Assembly: GCA_032164295.1 (NCBI GenBank)
Contig: JAJHTX010000002.1
Coordinates: 806,001-870,000 of the forward strand
Source: Inonotus obliquus
Lineage: Eukaryota > Basidiomycota > Agaricomycetes > Hymenochaetales > Hymenochaetaceae
Length of the DNA: 64,000 nt
Direction: 5' to 3'
Of the stretch, positions 1-10,180 are shown piece after piece. Below the pieces are notes generated by a model that saw nothing but the letters and a program-made list of their open reading frames with translations, made no database searches and had not been told where the DNA came from. Position 1 is the stretch's first letter. Each line of letters begins with the position of its first letter. Both the position numbers and the translations under genes were made by a program.

Positions 1-1957
1 GATAAGTTATGAATGGGAAAGGTTATCAGGAGGAGGAGGAAACGTACTGTGCCCAGCCAGAAGGGAGAGCCTTTCTCAGCTCCGTCTATCGCTTTTAAGA
101 GCTCTACTCGGGTTGTCTTCACACTAGTATTAGCAAATAGGCTATCTGAAAGAATTGATATCATACAGTTTCCTGAACGACAATATCAATCAAGCCGTCG
201 GAAGCATGTGCCACAGGGAATTGCATGAGGTCACTGCAGGAAAGCTGCTATTAGCTCATAACCATATGGATAAGTTATAAAACGGAACGCACCGTCCCAT
301 GTACGGCGAACTTCCCGCGCTATCACATCAGTGAGAATGTCCTGGTTAGTTCGGGACCCGACAAATAACGCAAACCGAACAGCGCACTAGAAGTAAATAA
401 GCGGCTTGTCAAATGTTATCCAACCCTCGTCAGCATCTCCTTTAAAAGAATCCGCATGCTTGAGTTTAGGTAGCGAGTCCTCCCCGACTTCATGTACATG
501 TTTGTCGAGTTCTTGAGCGTGTTGAGCCCACCAGTGTGCTTCGCTACGCTTTCGGAATTCCTCTATCATCTTATCTTTGTCCGTCTCTGCGGGCTTCATT
601 TCGACCATGATCGGACATGACTTCAACTTGATCACTGTTGGATTGGGGAATGACTCGACCGGTTTTAAAGAGGAGTTGACGATGAATACTCACCACCATA
701 GATATAACCGAGCATGAACCGAGTGTCACCCATCCATCTCAGATGCTCGGTCCCTAAGAAATCACCATTAGGACACCGTTCTTAGGTTCAAAAGTTGGAA
801 GACTTCAATTACCAAGGTCCAGGTCGGCCATTAGTCCGAGAGACACTGAAAGATAAGAAAATATACGCCTTTCTCCCAGCATGACGGAACATATGTCTTG
901 CTTCATCAATTTGCCTGCTCTTCCGTGTTAAGCACATGATGAGATGCCTGGATGAAGAACGCGCACCTTTTATCGCGTTCAGACACGCCATGCCAATGTC
1001 GAAGCCATCCTGGACATTTTTTAAGTCCTTGTAAAAGGTGATAGAAAGACCAAAGTGGCGACCTCACCTCGATACCGAGAAGATTTACCGCCATGCCGTT
1101 ACCAGAACCAGTCGGTATCGGTGCGACAGGAACAGAGAAGGCTGCTAGTGGATCCGCATGTTCCGCGAAACCGTTGTATACCTCATGCAGAAGTCCATCT
1201 CCAGACAATAAAACAAGTGCATCGAAATCAAGCGAGAGCTCCTTGGCAAGCTCTGTTGCATGCTTAGCTCGTTCAGTGTCTTTCAAAGTTTTCCCGATCA
1301 TTGGTAGGCGCCTTGGGTGAGTGAAAGAAATCCTGCTCACGAGATGTTTCGAAGTCGCAGCGCGCAGCTTGGAAGATAGGCGTTACAGTTTTTGTGTATA
1401 TCTGCCTAGCTTTACCCTGGTATAGGGGATGATTCGATGTGGGATGCGAAACATGAAGTGGTCAAGACGTACGGGACCACCGTGAGGATTCACGAAAACT
1501 CTAAGCCGTCGCTTAGGTGTGACCCCTAGACAGGGACATTCTTTATTTTTCACCTCCATGAGTAAAATAGACTCGGCGACTTACCATCATACGCAGCAGC
1601 CATAACTGCCTTACACCACTCTTTCGCAGCATCCTTGTCCGCGTCGTCGATATTCCAATACGAGCGAACTAGCGTGGACTGTTTTCCCTTCTTTTGGCGT
1701 CTAATGTAGGACAATTCTAGCTGCTTGTCAGTTGCCTCTGCCCATACCACGTTATAGACGAAAGTCGTTTGCAGAGGAGCATGCTCTAGAAAACGACACG
1801 GTTTTCAGATGAGCCTGTCGCGTCATACAAGCGAAACCATACGCGACGAAGCCGGAATCTGAATATGTCCTTCGTGTGTCAAGGTCAACGACGCGGGCTT
1901 GCTGTCCAAGAGGACGCGTATTTCACGATTATCGGGCTCTTGTGCACCGTCTGCCAT
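1..1957 (-). CDS. LCB4: Sphingoid long-chain base kinase (sphingosine/DAG kinase catalytic domain), 3' end cut by window edge
   Basis: It should phosphorylate sphingoid long-chain bases at membranes, giving sphingosine-1-phosphate-like signals. At least twelve exons can be joined on the minus strand: 1957-1843, 1785-1585, 1525-1473, 1416-1341, 1279-1068, 1009-967, 914-813, 753-694, 634-388, 319-293, from 233, and a last visible one reaching about 53. Joining them gives the family motifs in order: FVNPHGGPGKA (the nucleotide-binding loop), SGDGLLHEVYNGF, PIPTGSGNGMAVNLLG, SLGLMADLDLG, GRDLMQFPVAHASDGLID and LLKAIDGAEKGSPFW. The start at 1957 opens the first frame and is followed by a PH-like N-terminal region (QTTFVYNVVWAE). 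The final C-terminal segment lies outside the window. I infer LCB4/LCB5 orthology from motif order; a ceramide kinase is less likely. The exon junctions are my own splice readings. Confidence 0.93.
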
Positions 1958-2203
1958 GCTGAGGATACCACTACGAGGAAGAAGCCGTGAAAGCTAGCGA
2001 ACTGGAGCGTTCATTGCGAGAGTGGAAGCAGTTGATTTTGATGGCGGCGGCTAAAAGGGGCCAAGTCAGTAAGCGGGAACCCAATTGGTATCACCTTTTT
2101 TTTTGCTCTTTTCACTCGCTACACTATTGCAATCAAGGTGGGATGTCCTTTAGTGCATCAATTTTACAATTATGCATACATGATATTACAGAGCTACGAT
2201 CGT

Positions 2204-3234
2204 CTAGAACAAACGCTTCAAGAGACGTTGTGCAATTCCCTCGCTAGGAGTTATGCGGAAAATTACAAGCGGGTCAACGATGAAAGGCGCCTCAAACACG
2301 CCTCGTTTCTCGTCCTTCCAAACCAGTCCCTCCCCGCGCCTCACTATCGCTATTATCCGCTCCTTGACGGCTTCCTTCTCTTGGTCCGGAAGAACAGCGA
2401 TACCCGCCCAGCTCATGAAAAGGTCAATGATGCTTCCGAGAGTACGAAGCTCCGTGAACGGAACGGTCGTCTCTTCAGCTGGGGTAAAGTTTTCCTTGTA
2501 CACAGACAAATCGAACATTTGGCGCCAGCGTTCCCATTCCGCGGCACTCGCTGGAGTGTTATCTCGGTACGGCATGCAAAGGTCGTAAATCTGCTTGAGC
2601 CACGGAGCTTTCTTACTGCAGTACGGGTCAGTAATGCGTCCATGCTCGTTGGGCGGGGATGGACATACGTGTCTTCCATATTCCATAGGAGACAGACGAC
2701 TCCATCGGGCTTGAGGACACGCGTGAACTCCTCCAACGCTGCCTCGAGATTCAAACACCAGTGGAATGCCTGTTGGTAGCAGCTTGACGTCAATAACCGT
2801 ATCTCAAACTTCAGTCATTACCTACCATAGCGATGACAATCAAGTCTGCCCAACCATCCGGCACTCCGATCTTGTCGAAGGTACCATTCGACAGACTAAC
2901 TCTAGGGTCGGACACTGTCTTCGTAAAGACAGAACGCATCCCCTCATTGGGTTCGATGCATCTGAGCTCCGCGAGGCTCTGGCTGAAGTCGGGGTGTGCA
3001 AGCAGGGACTTGGTCAGTTTCCCGGTGCCACACGCAATTCTGCAATATTATTAGCAAAGTGTCCTCCAAACAGTCGAAAACAGCGCACTCGACAACCCTT
3101 AGCTCCTCCTTACGAGGCAGGGCATTGCGAATAACGGTAAATGCTTCAGCTGGATACGATGGCCGAGCTCTAGCATGGATATATCGTAAGCCAAGAGCAT
3201 TGTTACAACTGACGAAATTCCTCGTACATGTCAT
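2204..3234 (-). CDS. SAM-dependent methyltransferase, class I (Methyltransf_11-like)
   Basis: This is a predicted small-molecule methyltransferase of unknown substrate, of the cytosolic fungal family that carries an N-terminal RPSYP motif. Spliced reading gives RPSYPAEAF, then the AdoMet-binding motif VVEIACGTGKLTKSLL, an acidic post-motif (RCIEPNEGM), GWADLIVIAMAFHW and the late motif VLKPDGVVCLLWNMED. The C-terminal half is alpha-rich and ends LLKRLF. Introns are readable at about 3089-3038 (GTGCGC..TTGCAG), near 2820-2768 and near 2684-2632. The start is uncertain: 3234 is the nearest ATG in frame with RPSYP, but an upstream exon or the ATG at 3264 is possible. It sits tail-to-head behind the long-chain base kinase, with 246 bp between them. 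Confidence 0.88.
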
Positions 3235-3264
3235 ATAGCTCGGCTTTTCCTTCACCGAATCCAA

Positions 3265-5002
3265 CTTGCGATCGTGGGTGTATTTTGGGCAATTCTGTCG
3301 AGGACATCAGGCCTGTTGAAGACCTAATAGACAGTGCCATGTGTGTGTTCAAGCGGCTGGCATATAGCTACGAGAAAACAATCCACCCGACTCCATACCT
3401 CGTTCTTTATACGCCTAACTCTAGCAAAGTTACAAGTTACGCTCCGGCTTGAGTAAGTTCGGGTGAACTATTTATGCGTTCAACTACTCCCTCGTTTGTA
3501 AGACCTTTCTGCTTTCTACTAGATCTTCGCACGAGGATTCCCTTTGGCTCTTCTTCCACTTCCAATCAAGGAAGTTTATTCCGAGGGGCTCGATCTGTTT
3601 TGCCGTTTTTCTCACATTGGTGGTTTTAGATTGCACTGGAACGACCTTGCACTTTGCTGGTTGTTGCTGGAGTGCAACTACAGGAGACCACAAGCCTGAG
3701 AATATCCACCCGGGACTGGCATTAAGATTCACTTGGCGGCTAGCCGCGCGGAGTAAGTGGTACCGCTCATTACTAGGCCCGAGATACTCGGAGCTGTTCT
3801 TCGCCATCCTTCGACAGGTGAAGAGCCCAGAAAGGATGTCAGTACCAGATCGAGGCGGCATCATGCTGAGAATAATCAACCGAATACGATCCAAGCATAT
3901 GACTTGACCAGATAGAAGTGCGTCTTGTGCTCTCAGACATCATACTCGCTCTGTATGGCGTTCCTCCGCTGAACAGAATTTCCCTTGGTATTCACTGACT
4001 GCAACCAATATGACATTCCCTCGAATAACTGCATGCTGGCCGTTGATATTCAACTTCTGTCATGTAATTATCTAGTCTTCGGTAGGGTCTCAGTATCCAA
4101 AATCAGATAGGCCAAAACGTCGAGTAATAGGTTTTGGTGACTGACTATTTCCGCGATATCTCCGCGACATTTCTGATCCCTTTGTGGCTCCGTGGCACGG
4201 CGGAAAATCTCGATAGGCGACTAATATCGCGTACATCTCCCTTTATCAGGCATAAATGCCTCTACGAGCGGGAGTATCATCTCCATCATTACTTATCATG
4301 GATGATTAGGTTCAGCGCGACTACTGATGTTTACGCCCTTTCATAACGCACTCTCCGGCGGTAGAAGTGTGGAATCACGGGCAACCAAGTGATGATATTT
4401 ACTCAGATAGGTGAGTACTTATAAATATCATTCCTGTGCACTACTCTATATCTTCTCGATTGAAGGGTCTGTATTTGGCATAGGTATGTAAATGGCACTT
4501 TCACTTTAACGGGTATAGCTGACGCCGCAATGAAGTATGGAATGGGGTACAGATATGGGGTGATAAGAGACCGTATCGGTGAAGTTGAAGGTTTTGGTCA
4601 GCTGTCAGGTCTCCGTCCCTTCCACACAACCACAACTCTATCTTTTCGTTTCGCTCCCTTTCGTTTCTTTGCCCCCCTCTTTTCAACAGCAACATCAGGC
4701 CCTATTATTACTGCAGGTATTCTACTCAACTTGCTACTGTGCCAAGCGCTCGACATCAGGTTGTTGTCTCGAAGGGAGCCAGAACCCGGCAACAACCACT
4801 ACCTTTGCCAATGTCTTCAGATGTTGCATATCGCAGGCGCTTATGTTCCTCTGACGATCATCTTTCTTTTCTTTCCAGAATCGGTGCGGAGAATTCTACG
4901 GTGACTACGCCACCCGTGGGGGTTTTTCGTTTTTTCTTCCGTTTCTTCCAACCGGACAAACTTCAAAAGCAAGCTTCATTGCACCACCACCAGGCACGGT
5001 AT
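3265..5002. other. Gene-poor interval with no supportable gene
   Basis: Short open frames occur on both strands but none shows a recognisable motif, plausible intron set or codon periodicity. The right end, from about 4600, is pyrimidine-rich on the plus strand (runs such as ctcttttcaacagc) and leads into the TATA-like element at 5003, so it is best read as upstream sequence of the next gene. Confidence 0.5.
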
Positions 5003-5010
5003 TATATATA
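5003..5010 (+). promoter_or_regulatory. TATA-like element
   Basis: The string TATATATA lies about 66-73 bp before the ATG at 5076. It is followed by a pyrimidine-rich stretch (catccatctctccctt) typical of fungal transcription start regions. Assignment is by position only. Confidence 0.5.
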
Positions 5011-5075
5011 GCTTCGCGCTATTCGTTTCGTCCACTTAGCACATCCATCTCTCCCTTGATAGTGTTGCACCGAAA

Positions 5076-6376
5076 ATGGGTTCCTTCCTCTGTTCGTTTC
5101 AATTCCCAATTGGTGAAGTGAGCCAGTATTCCGTCATTATCATCCGGCTATAGCGGCGACTGACACATTACATTTTCTTTCCAACTGGACGGGTTCGTAG
5201 ATTGTTTAGCGTTCAGATAGACGGAGGCATTTCAAACATATATAAAGCATCACCGCATGAGACTTTTGCGAATCAGCGTATGCTCTACGGCGCGAAGTTG
5301 GGTCCTTGGTTACATGCCTCGAGAATGGCGACATATAGCGAGTTGAGCAACGGAACGCTTATCGTTGAACATGCGAGAGCATTTGCAGCTGGGAGGTGAG
5401 TATTGCTTTGAGGTAAATAGTAATTTATGCTGTACTGAGATTCCGCGTTTCAGCCTCGTCGCTAGCGTGGAGAATACCACTAACGGAGGCTCAAGGCGAG
5501 CTTACCCAGGCCGCACATTTTATCCAAGACTAACGCAGCCCGCAGCTCGAACAAAGTACTCATCGGTGGTCTATGCGGTGCTCTCGCTTTCATATTAATA
5601 CTCATGATTTGTCTACTGCTATGGATGCGAAGACGGCGACGCATCGCAATAGCCTCACGAAATGCAGATTCATCTTTCCTTCCTCAAGTTGACGCGCGCC
5701 TGTCATCGGCATCTAACCTCTTGAGAGGGTGCATGGTGGGCCGAGGAACACGTTCGGACCTTCTCGAAGGTATTGATGGTCCAGAGTCAAGACCGCATGC
5801 ACGACAAAATCTTAACCCTCCAGCCCCGGGCCCTTTCATCCTTGGGAGCCTCGATACAGTGGCCAAGGCCAATCGGGATTCGAACATGAATGTGAGCGCT
5901 CCACATGCACCGCATGTGTATAATAACCCTAGGTCGATCCTCCGCGCATCTTCGCCAATGGTAGTGCCAACTAGCGATCTTTCGTACGATCCCATAATAA
6001 ACAGGAACGCTTCAACCAGCAGATTACCCCGCAACGTCAGAGCTACTCCCACTCTTACCATCTCTATTCCTACGTTCCTTCGACAACCACACAGGACTAC
6101 TAGTAAGACGGAAGGCTCCTCCATGAACTCGCGCGCATGGTATAACTCCTTCTTTGCTCAACCTGGTTCAAGTACTACTAGTTTGACGTATGGGCCGTCG
6201 ACTCGGACGAGGCTGACGAGCACAATTTCTGAGAGGCCTACAACAACGTCATCTCCGATTATTGGGGCATGTATTAAAACCTATGTATCTCCGAAGGCAT
6301 CATATTTAACTGATCTTGTCATCTTTTCAGGTGCCACCCCCAGTTTCTCCCTCTCGATTATACTATCACCCGTAGT
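5076..6376 (+). CDS. Putative single-pass membrane protein with cytosolic Ser/Thr/Pro-rich tail
   Basis: I do not recognise a named family. The first readable exon after 5076 may splice (CA|GTATTC to TTTAG|C near 5210) into a segment reading VQIDGGISNIY..NQRMLYGAKLG, which resembles the extracellular beta-rich part of basidiomycete membrane proteins of unknown function. Near 5556-5630 a frame reads VLIGGLCGALAFILILMICL followed by LLWMRRRRR: one strong transmembrane helix with a basic stop-transfer, so the rest should be cytosolic. About 230 residues of low-complexity tail follow. A 3' intron (GTATCT..TTTTCAG, about 6283-6330) would let the protein end PSRLYYHP at 6376. The middle exon joins (5396-5545) could not be closed cleanly, so the gene may be mis-joined or decaying. 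Confidence 0.5.
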
Positions 6377-6782
6377 CCTTCGCTGCTTGTGAACGTAGCA
6401 AACGGGAAAATTAACATTCGTATCTAATCCTCGGAGATCATATTTTCATGCACTCTCTCTGCACTTTACTCGGTCAATTGTTCCTCTTTTTCTCTACAAC
6501 TATAAACGTATGCCCTATTCGGCCGTCTACAATTCCGACAATCACAAAGCTGACAAAAAAGGAGAACAACAAGTGCGCATGCGTATCATCGTCCTTCATC
6601 ACTGATACAGTATTGGCGACTCCTCGACTCCGCGCTTCAGAAATCATCAAATCCACAGAAAAGAGAGTTATTATAGAATCACAATCCTGCCGGCCCCCTC
6701 TGTTTCCATGTCGTGCCTTTCCTACATCCTTCCACCGCGGCTACAGAGATCAACTGCAAGAGTCTTGCTAAGCGCACATAGA

Positions 6783-7010
6783 CGCCCTCAGTCCCAGTAA
6801 GAGAGTCCGGCCGAAGCCAGTCTCAATCTCAACATGGGCCGACAGTGCTACTTCCGTGGTCTGATTTGACCGGCAGGTCGGACTGTCCGATGACTCCATC
6901 GACCTAGCCACATTATGGAAATATATCTGCACTGGCTCTCAGGATGCAATCGTCACTCCGAGCACTCAATCGCACCAAGCCGCCGCGCAATGGACGGGGG
7001 TGCTTCGAAA
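6783..7010 (+). repeat. Direct repeat copy 1 (diverged)
   Basis: This segment matches 7166-7400 over roughly 220-230 bp, at an offset of about 383 bp. The best core is ttgaccggcaggtcggactg, followed by a long identical stretch around ccgatgactccatcgaccta. Differences are dominated by transitions. In the frame that is open in copy 2, this copy carries a TGA where copy 2 has CGA, so it is not translatable there. Confidence 0.9.
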
Positions 7011-7165
7011 TGGGGCAAGGCGTAGAGCTTTTGTGGGGATTACTCCGCATTGTCACTGAAGGATAATAGCAACAAAGAGAATGTCAATCGTCGCAGCAAT
7101 GTTCATGCTCGATAATGCACACACCGAGAATCAACAGTAGCCCTATGTCTCTAGACACACATCGG

Positions 7166-7400
7166 TGCCCTCGGCCTACAACAAGGGAGTCCAGCCGGAG
7201 CTGGTCTCTACCTCATCAAGGGCTGACAGTGCTACTTCCGCGGTCCGATTTGACCGGCAGGTCGGACTGTCCGATGACTCCATCGACCTAGCCACATTAT
7301 GGAAGTGTATCTGCACTGACTCTCAGGATGCAGTCATCACCCCGAGCACAACATGGCACCGGGCCGCCGCGCAATGGACGGGGGTGCTAACGTCGAATCG
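7166..7400 (+). repeat. Direct repeat copy 2 (open frame of 82 codons)
   Basis: This is the second copy of the 6783-7010 segment. Unlike copy 1, the plus-strand frame starting at 7165 stays open and would read RFDRQVGLSDDSIDLATLW among others. No known domain is recognised. It could be a fragment of a decayed gene or mobile element, or simple local duplication of non-coding DNA. Confidence 0.85.
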
Positions 7401-8547
7401 AATGCCTTATTAGCCAACGATGATAGTATCTGGACGAAAATTAGTTCTGTAAACGCGCGCCACTGAAACTACACACTGTTAGGGAGCTGCTAGTGTCACG
7501 TTCCCCCAGAAGTTGCAATGTCATTGGTTGTCACGCAGCCGCGCTTTCGTTAAAGTGTGTGACAGACAGCTTGCAGAGGTAGCTGGGCTTGCGTCATGTC
7601 TGTGATCAGGATGATGGTTCATTGCCTGCCGCGATGGCTAAGTGAAATAGGATGCTTCAGGTGCGTATATGCAAACGCATTAGAGTTTGTGGGGGGGGTT
7701 ACGGGTTGGCCAAATGAACAGTCAAATAACGAGACATTTCTCTCAGCTACGAGTGGCAGATTGGGTTCGAAGAAGCGGTCAAGCATGAGGCAGAAGATGG
7801 TGGACCTAGGATATAGATGAGATTCATGGCGGATAATAATAATGCTAGATAGAGAGCAGTAGATGGTCGCAGTAGAAGGACAAGTTGCTGAAGAGTAGGT
7901 CGCACCAGGAGACCAGAATTTATATCATCCTAGGCTGGTTTGTAACTCCGATTCAATCCAGGAGAGGGCTGACAGTTGGCTGGTTTCTTCTCGTTGGTGA
8001 AACGGCCGCATCGCCCTCCGCAATTTAAATTCCTGCTGGATCGACTGTGTGGCATGACGGCTGAAAATGTACCATGCGGGTGAAACAAGTCGTAAGTGTA
8101 GTCACTCTTCGAACAGATAAGAGGCCGGTGAAACTTGAGTGAAAGAATGAAGATCACTTGCCGCCATTTGTCGCGTTCGACGATAGAGTCGCAGAATAGA
8201 AATCCCATATGACCGTTGAGATGGCGGCAGGTTACATTGGGGCGCGTGGTAGAGGTGTTTACTCCGCATAAGCAGTATGCGTCCCAGGCAGCATCCGAGC
8301 AGGATCACAGCATTCAGGCTGTGGCGCGAAACGGTTGGGTAATTGTACATTGCAATCTAATGCCATAGACAACTCGCTTATTGAGAACATGAGGTGAGTA
8401 AAACCAATTAGTCTGGGCGATCGGTAATTATAAATGGGTGTTAGCTCTTAATACACAAGCTAGTTGTTGAGAAATCTAGGCTCACATCGGTTATCAAGGA
8501 TGGCATGAAGGAGCGATAGTAGCAATGAGTTTAAGCTGCTCCAGATA

Positions 8548-9180
8548 TTATTCCTCCATCGCATCATCATCATGCTTTTCGTCCGGCTCCTGAGAGGCAC
8601 CACCAGCTCGAATAGCAGCACGCGCACCAACCCCACCGCTCTGTGCCAATGGTTTTGCATACTGTTTGAGCCATTCTTCGGATTCCCAGACTACAATAAC
8701 GGAAATGCAGAAACCTTAAGTCCCCCGAAATAAAATAAAGAAGGAAGGCACGCACTAGCTTTGTTACCAGCAGCTGCAGCTGTGAGTTTTTGTGGTCGCG
8801 CAAGGTTAACGCGTAAGACGCGTCCGCGCAATTCGTTCATGTCCATATTGTCTATTGCATCTTGTGCGTCGGCTGGTGAGGTGTAGGTTACAAAGGCGAA
8901 ACCACGGTGTTTCTGCGCTGAAAGACATGTAACTCAGTCTGTTCTGGAGAGTTATTCAGAAAGACGCGTACATGGCTCTTGATTGTACGTGCTAACTTGA
9001 GATGGAGGTATCTGCACCTCCAGAATGTCACCTACAGGACGTTAAATCGAAAGACCGCGAATGAGTAGAAAGAGTTCACTCACCAAAGGTCGAAAAAGTT
9101 TCATAAATTACTGCTTCGTCTACATCATCTCCGATTCCACCTATAAACACCGTCTTCTTGGTTTTCGTTCCCTCCTCCAT
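8548..9180 (-). CDS. Small single-RRM RNA-binding protein (cyclophilin-33/PPIE-type RRM without the cyclophilin domain)
   Basis: Predicted nuclear RNA-binding protein of 143 residues. Four exons join cleanly: 9180-9084, 9031-8997, 8912-8756 and 8690-8548. One RRM fills residues about 8-88: RNP2 is TVFIGGI and RNP1 is KHRGFAFVTY, followed by LRGRVLRVNLARP. This pattern (GDILEVQIP, then KHRGFAFV, then AIDNMDMNEL) closely follows the N-terminal RRM of PPIE/Cyp33, but there is no peptidyl-prolyl isomerase domain; the tail is short and acidic (DDDAMEE). Many fungi have this stand-alone form. It is divergent from COA8, with only 141 bp between the two ATGs. The role in splicing is inferred from the family. 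Confidence 0.93.
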
Positions 9181-9321
9181 CAGTAGTTGGTCGTCGTTGA
9201 CGAACGACCAAAGTTAAAATCGAATGGTCTTTGAGGATCCCGTGACGTTATGTAATCACATTTTTGTGCCGATTCTCTCGTCTCTCATAACCGTTAACAG
9301 AACCATCCTACAGCATCCAAG
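9181..9321. promoter_or_regulatory. Short shared divergent promoter (RRM protein / COA8)
   Basis: Only 141 bp separate the start codons of two divergent genes, so both promoters must overlap here or lie inside the neighbour. I see no clear TATA box. Confidence 0.6.
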
Positions 9322-10016
9322 ATGCTTGCACAACGCGTCTTCCGCTGTGCACCACCCCAAACCATCGTGGAGCGTCGAATAAACTCCCACTTACGTCGAA
9401 ATCTCCGTACAACACCGCAAAAACATGCACTCGTCGGTCCACCCGATCCGGTCTCTAACTTACGACCAGTCATCTACGACGAAGTCGAACCCGTTCAATC
9501 TGGGAGAAGGAAAGGAAAGGGCAAGGAAGGAGAAATAGATTCGAATACAGGAGGGTCAAGTGAAGCAGCTTTGGTACAAACGAAACAAGCGTCGCCGACA
9601 CATCCGTACCAACTGAACGAGTTCGATGGTGACCCGCTGGATTACCAATGGCGTCTAGAACGAAGTCGACTTGATACTTATAATCATGCATTTTGGAGAG
9701 ATGTGAGTTAATTCTCTATGATCTTCTTTCAAATTAACTGAAGCTGTATTTCCAGAGTAATGCACGCTTTGAAGACGCGAAACATGCCGTTCTCTCGTCT
9801 TTACCGGATTCCGCAACCCCCGAAGCGCGTGAAGCAGCGCTGTCTGAATTTTACGGAAAGTGGCTGCAACAGGAACACGAGCGATTGAGAGACTACTCAG
9901 ACGAATGGAATCGACGGAACTTCGGTGGAATAATGCTTGCTGCTCGTGCTGCAATTAGTCAATTCCGATCGCGTATACTTGGAGGTCCAAAGTCTGGTCA
10001 ACCTTCCTCCCAATAA
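9322..10016 (+). CDS. COA8: Cytochrome c oxidase assembly factor 8 (APOPT1 family), mitochondrial
   Basis: It supports assembly or protection of respiratory complex IV in mitochondria. Two exons, 9322-9702 and 9756-10016, encode 213 residues. The N-terminus (MLAQRVFRCAPPQ, several Arg, no acidic residues) is a good mitochondrial presequence. The conserved family core is present: DPLDYQWRLERSRLDTYNHAFW, then LSEFYGKWLQQEHERLRDYS and EWNRRNFGGIMLAARAAI. Human APOPT1 has the matching HHFW and YNREWYRRNFG blocks. The segment between the presequence and the core (residues about 45-95) is low complexity. It ends 164 bp before the convergent stop of NUP133. Confidence 0.93.
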
Positions 10017-10180
10017 TCATCGCTCTTATAAGGGCAGAAGATGCGAAGTCGAAAATAAAACAACGTATACGTACTTTAACTACGAGCGCGACTTATCATC
10101 CCGGTCATCACTTGATGGGGCTATTGCGAAAGCATTCGAGTGACCAGGAAAGAATATACATCTGTACACCAGATACCGTA

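Larger units (their letters stand above)
6377..8547. other. Gene-poor interval containing a diverged direct duplication
   Basis: No gene can be supported. It holds the two repeat copies listed separately. Minus-strand frames at 7930-8350 include FCDSIVERDKWRQ, which faintly recalls the end of a PH-type domain, but no flanking exons rescue it. A G run (gggggggg) sits at about 7690. Confidence 0.5.

Noticed and set aside
4530..5011. Overlapping plus-strand frames upstream of the membrane protein gene
   Set aside because: Pyrimidine-rich promoter-like sequence with no intron or motif support.
7930..8350. Two minus-strand frames including FCDSIVERDKWRQ
   Set aside because: A faint resemblance to the end of a PH-type domain, but no matching upstream exon or conserved core was found.
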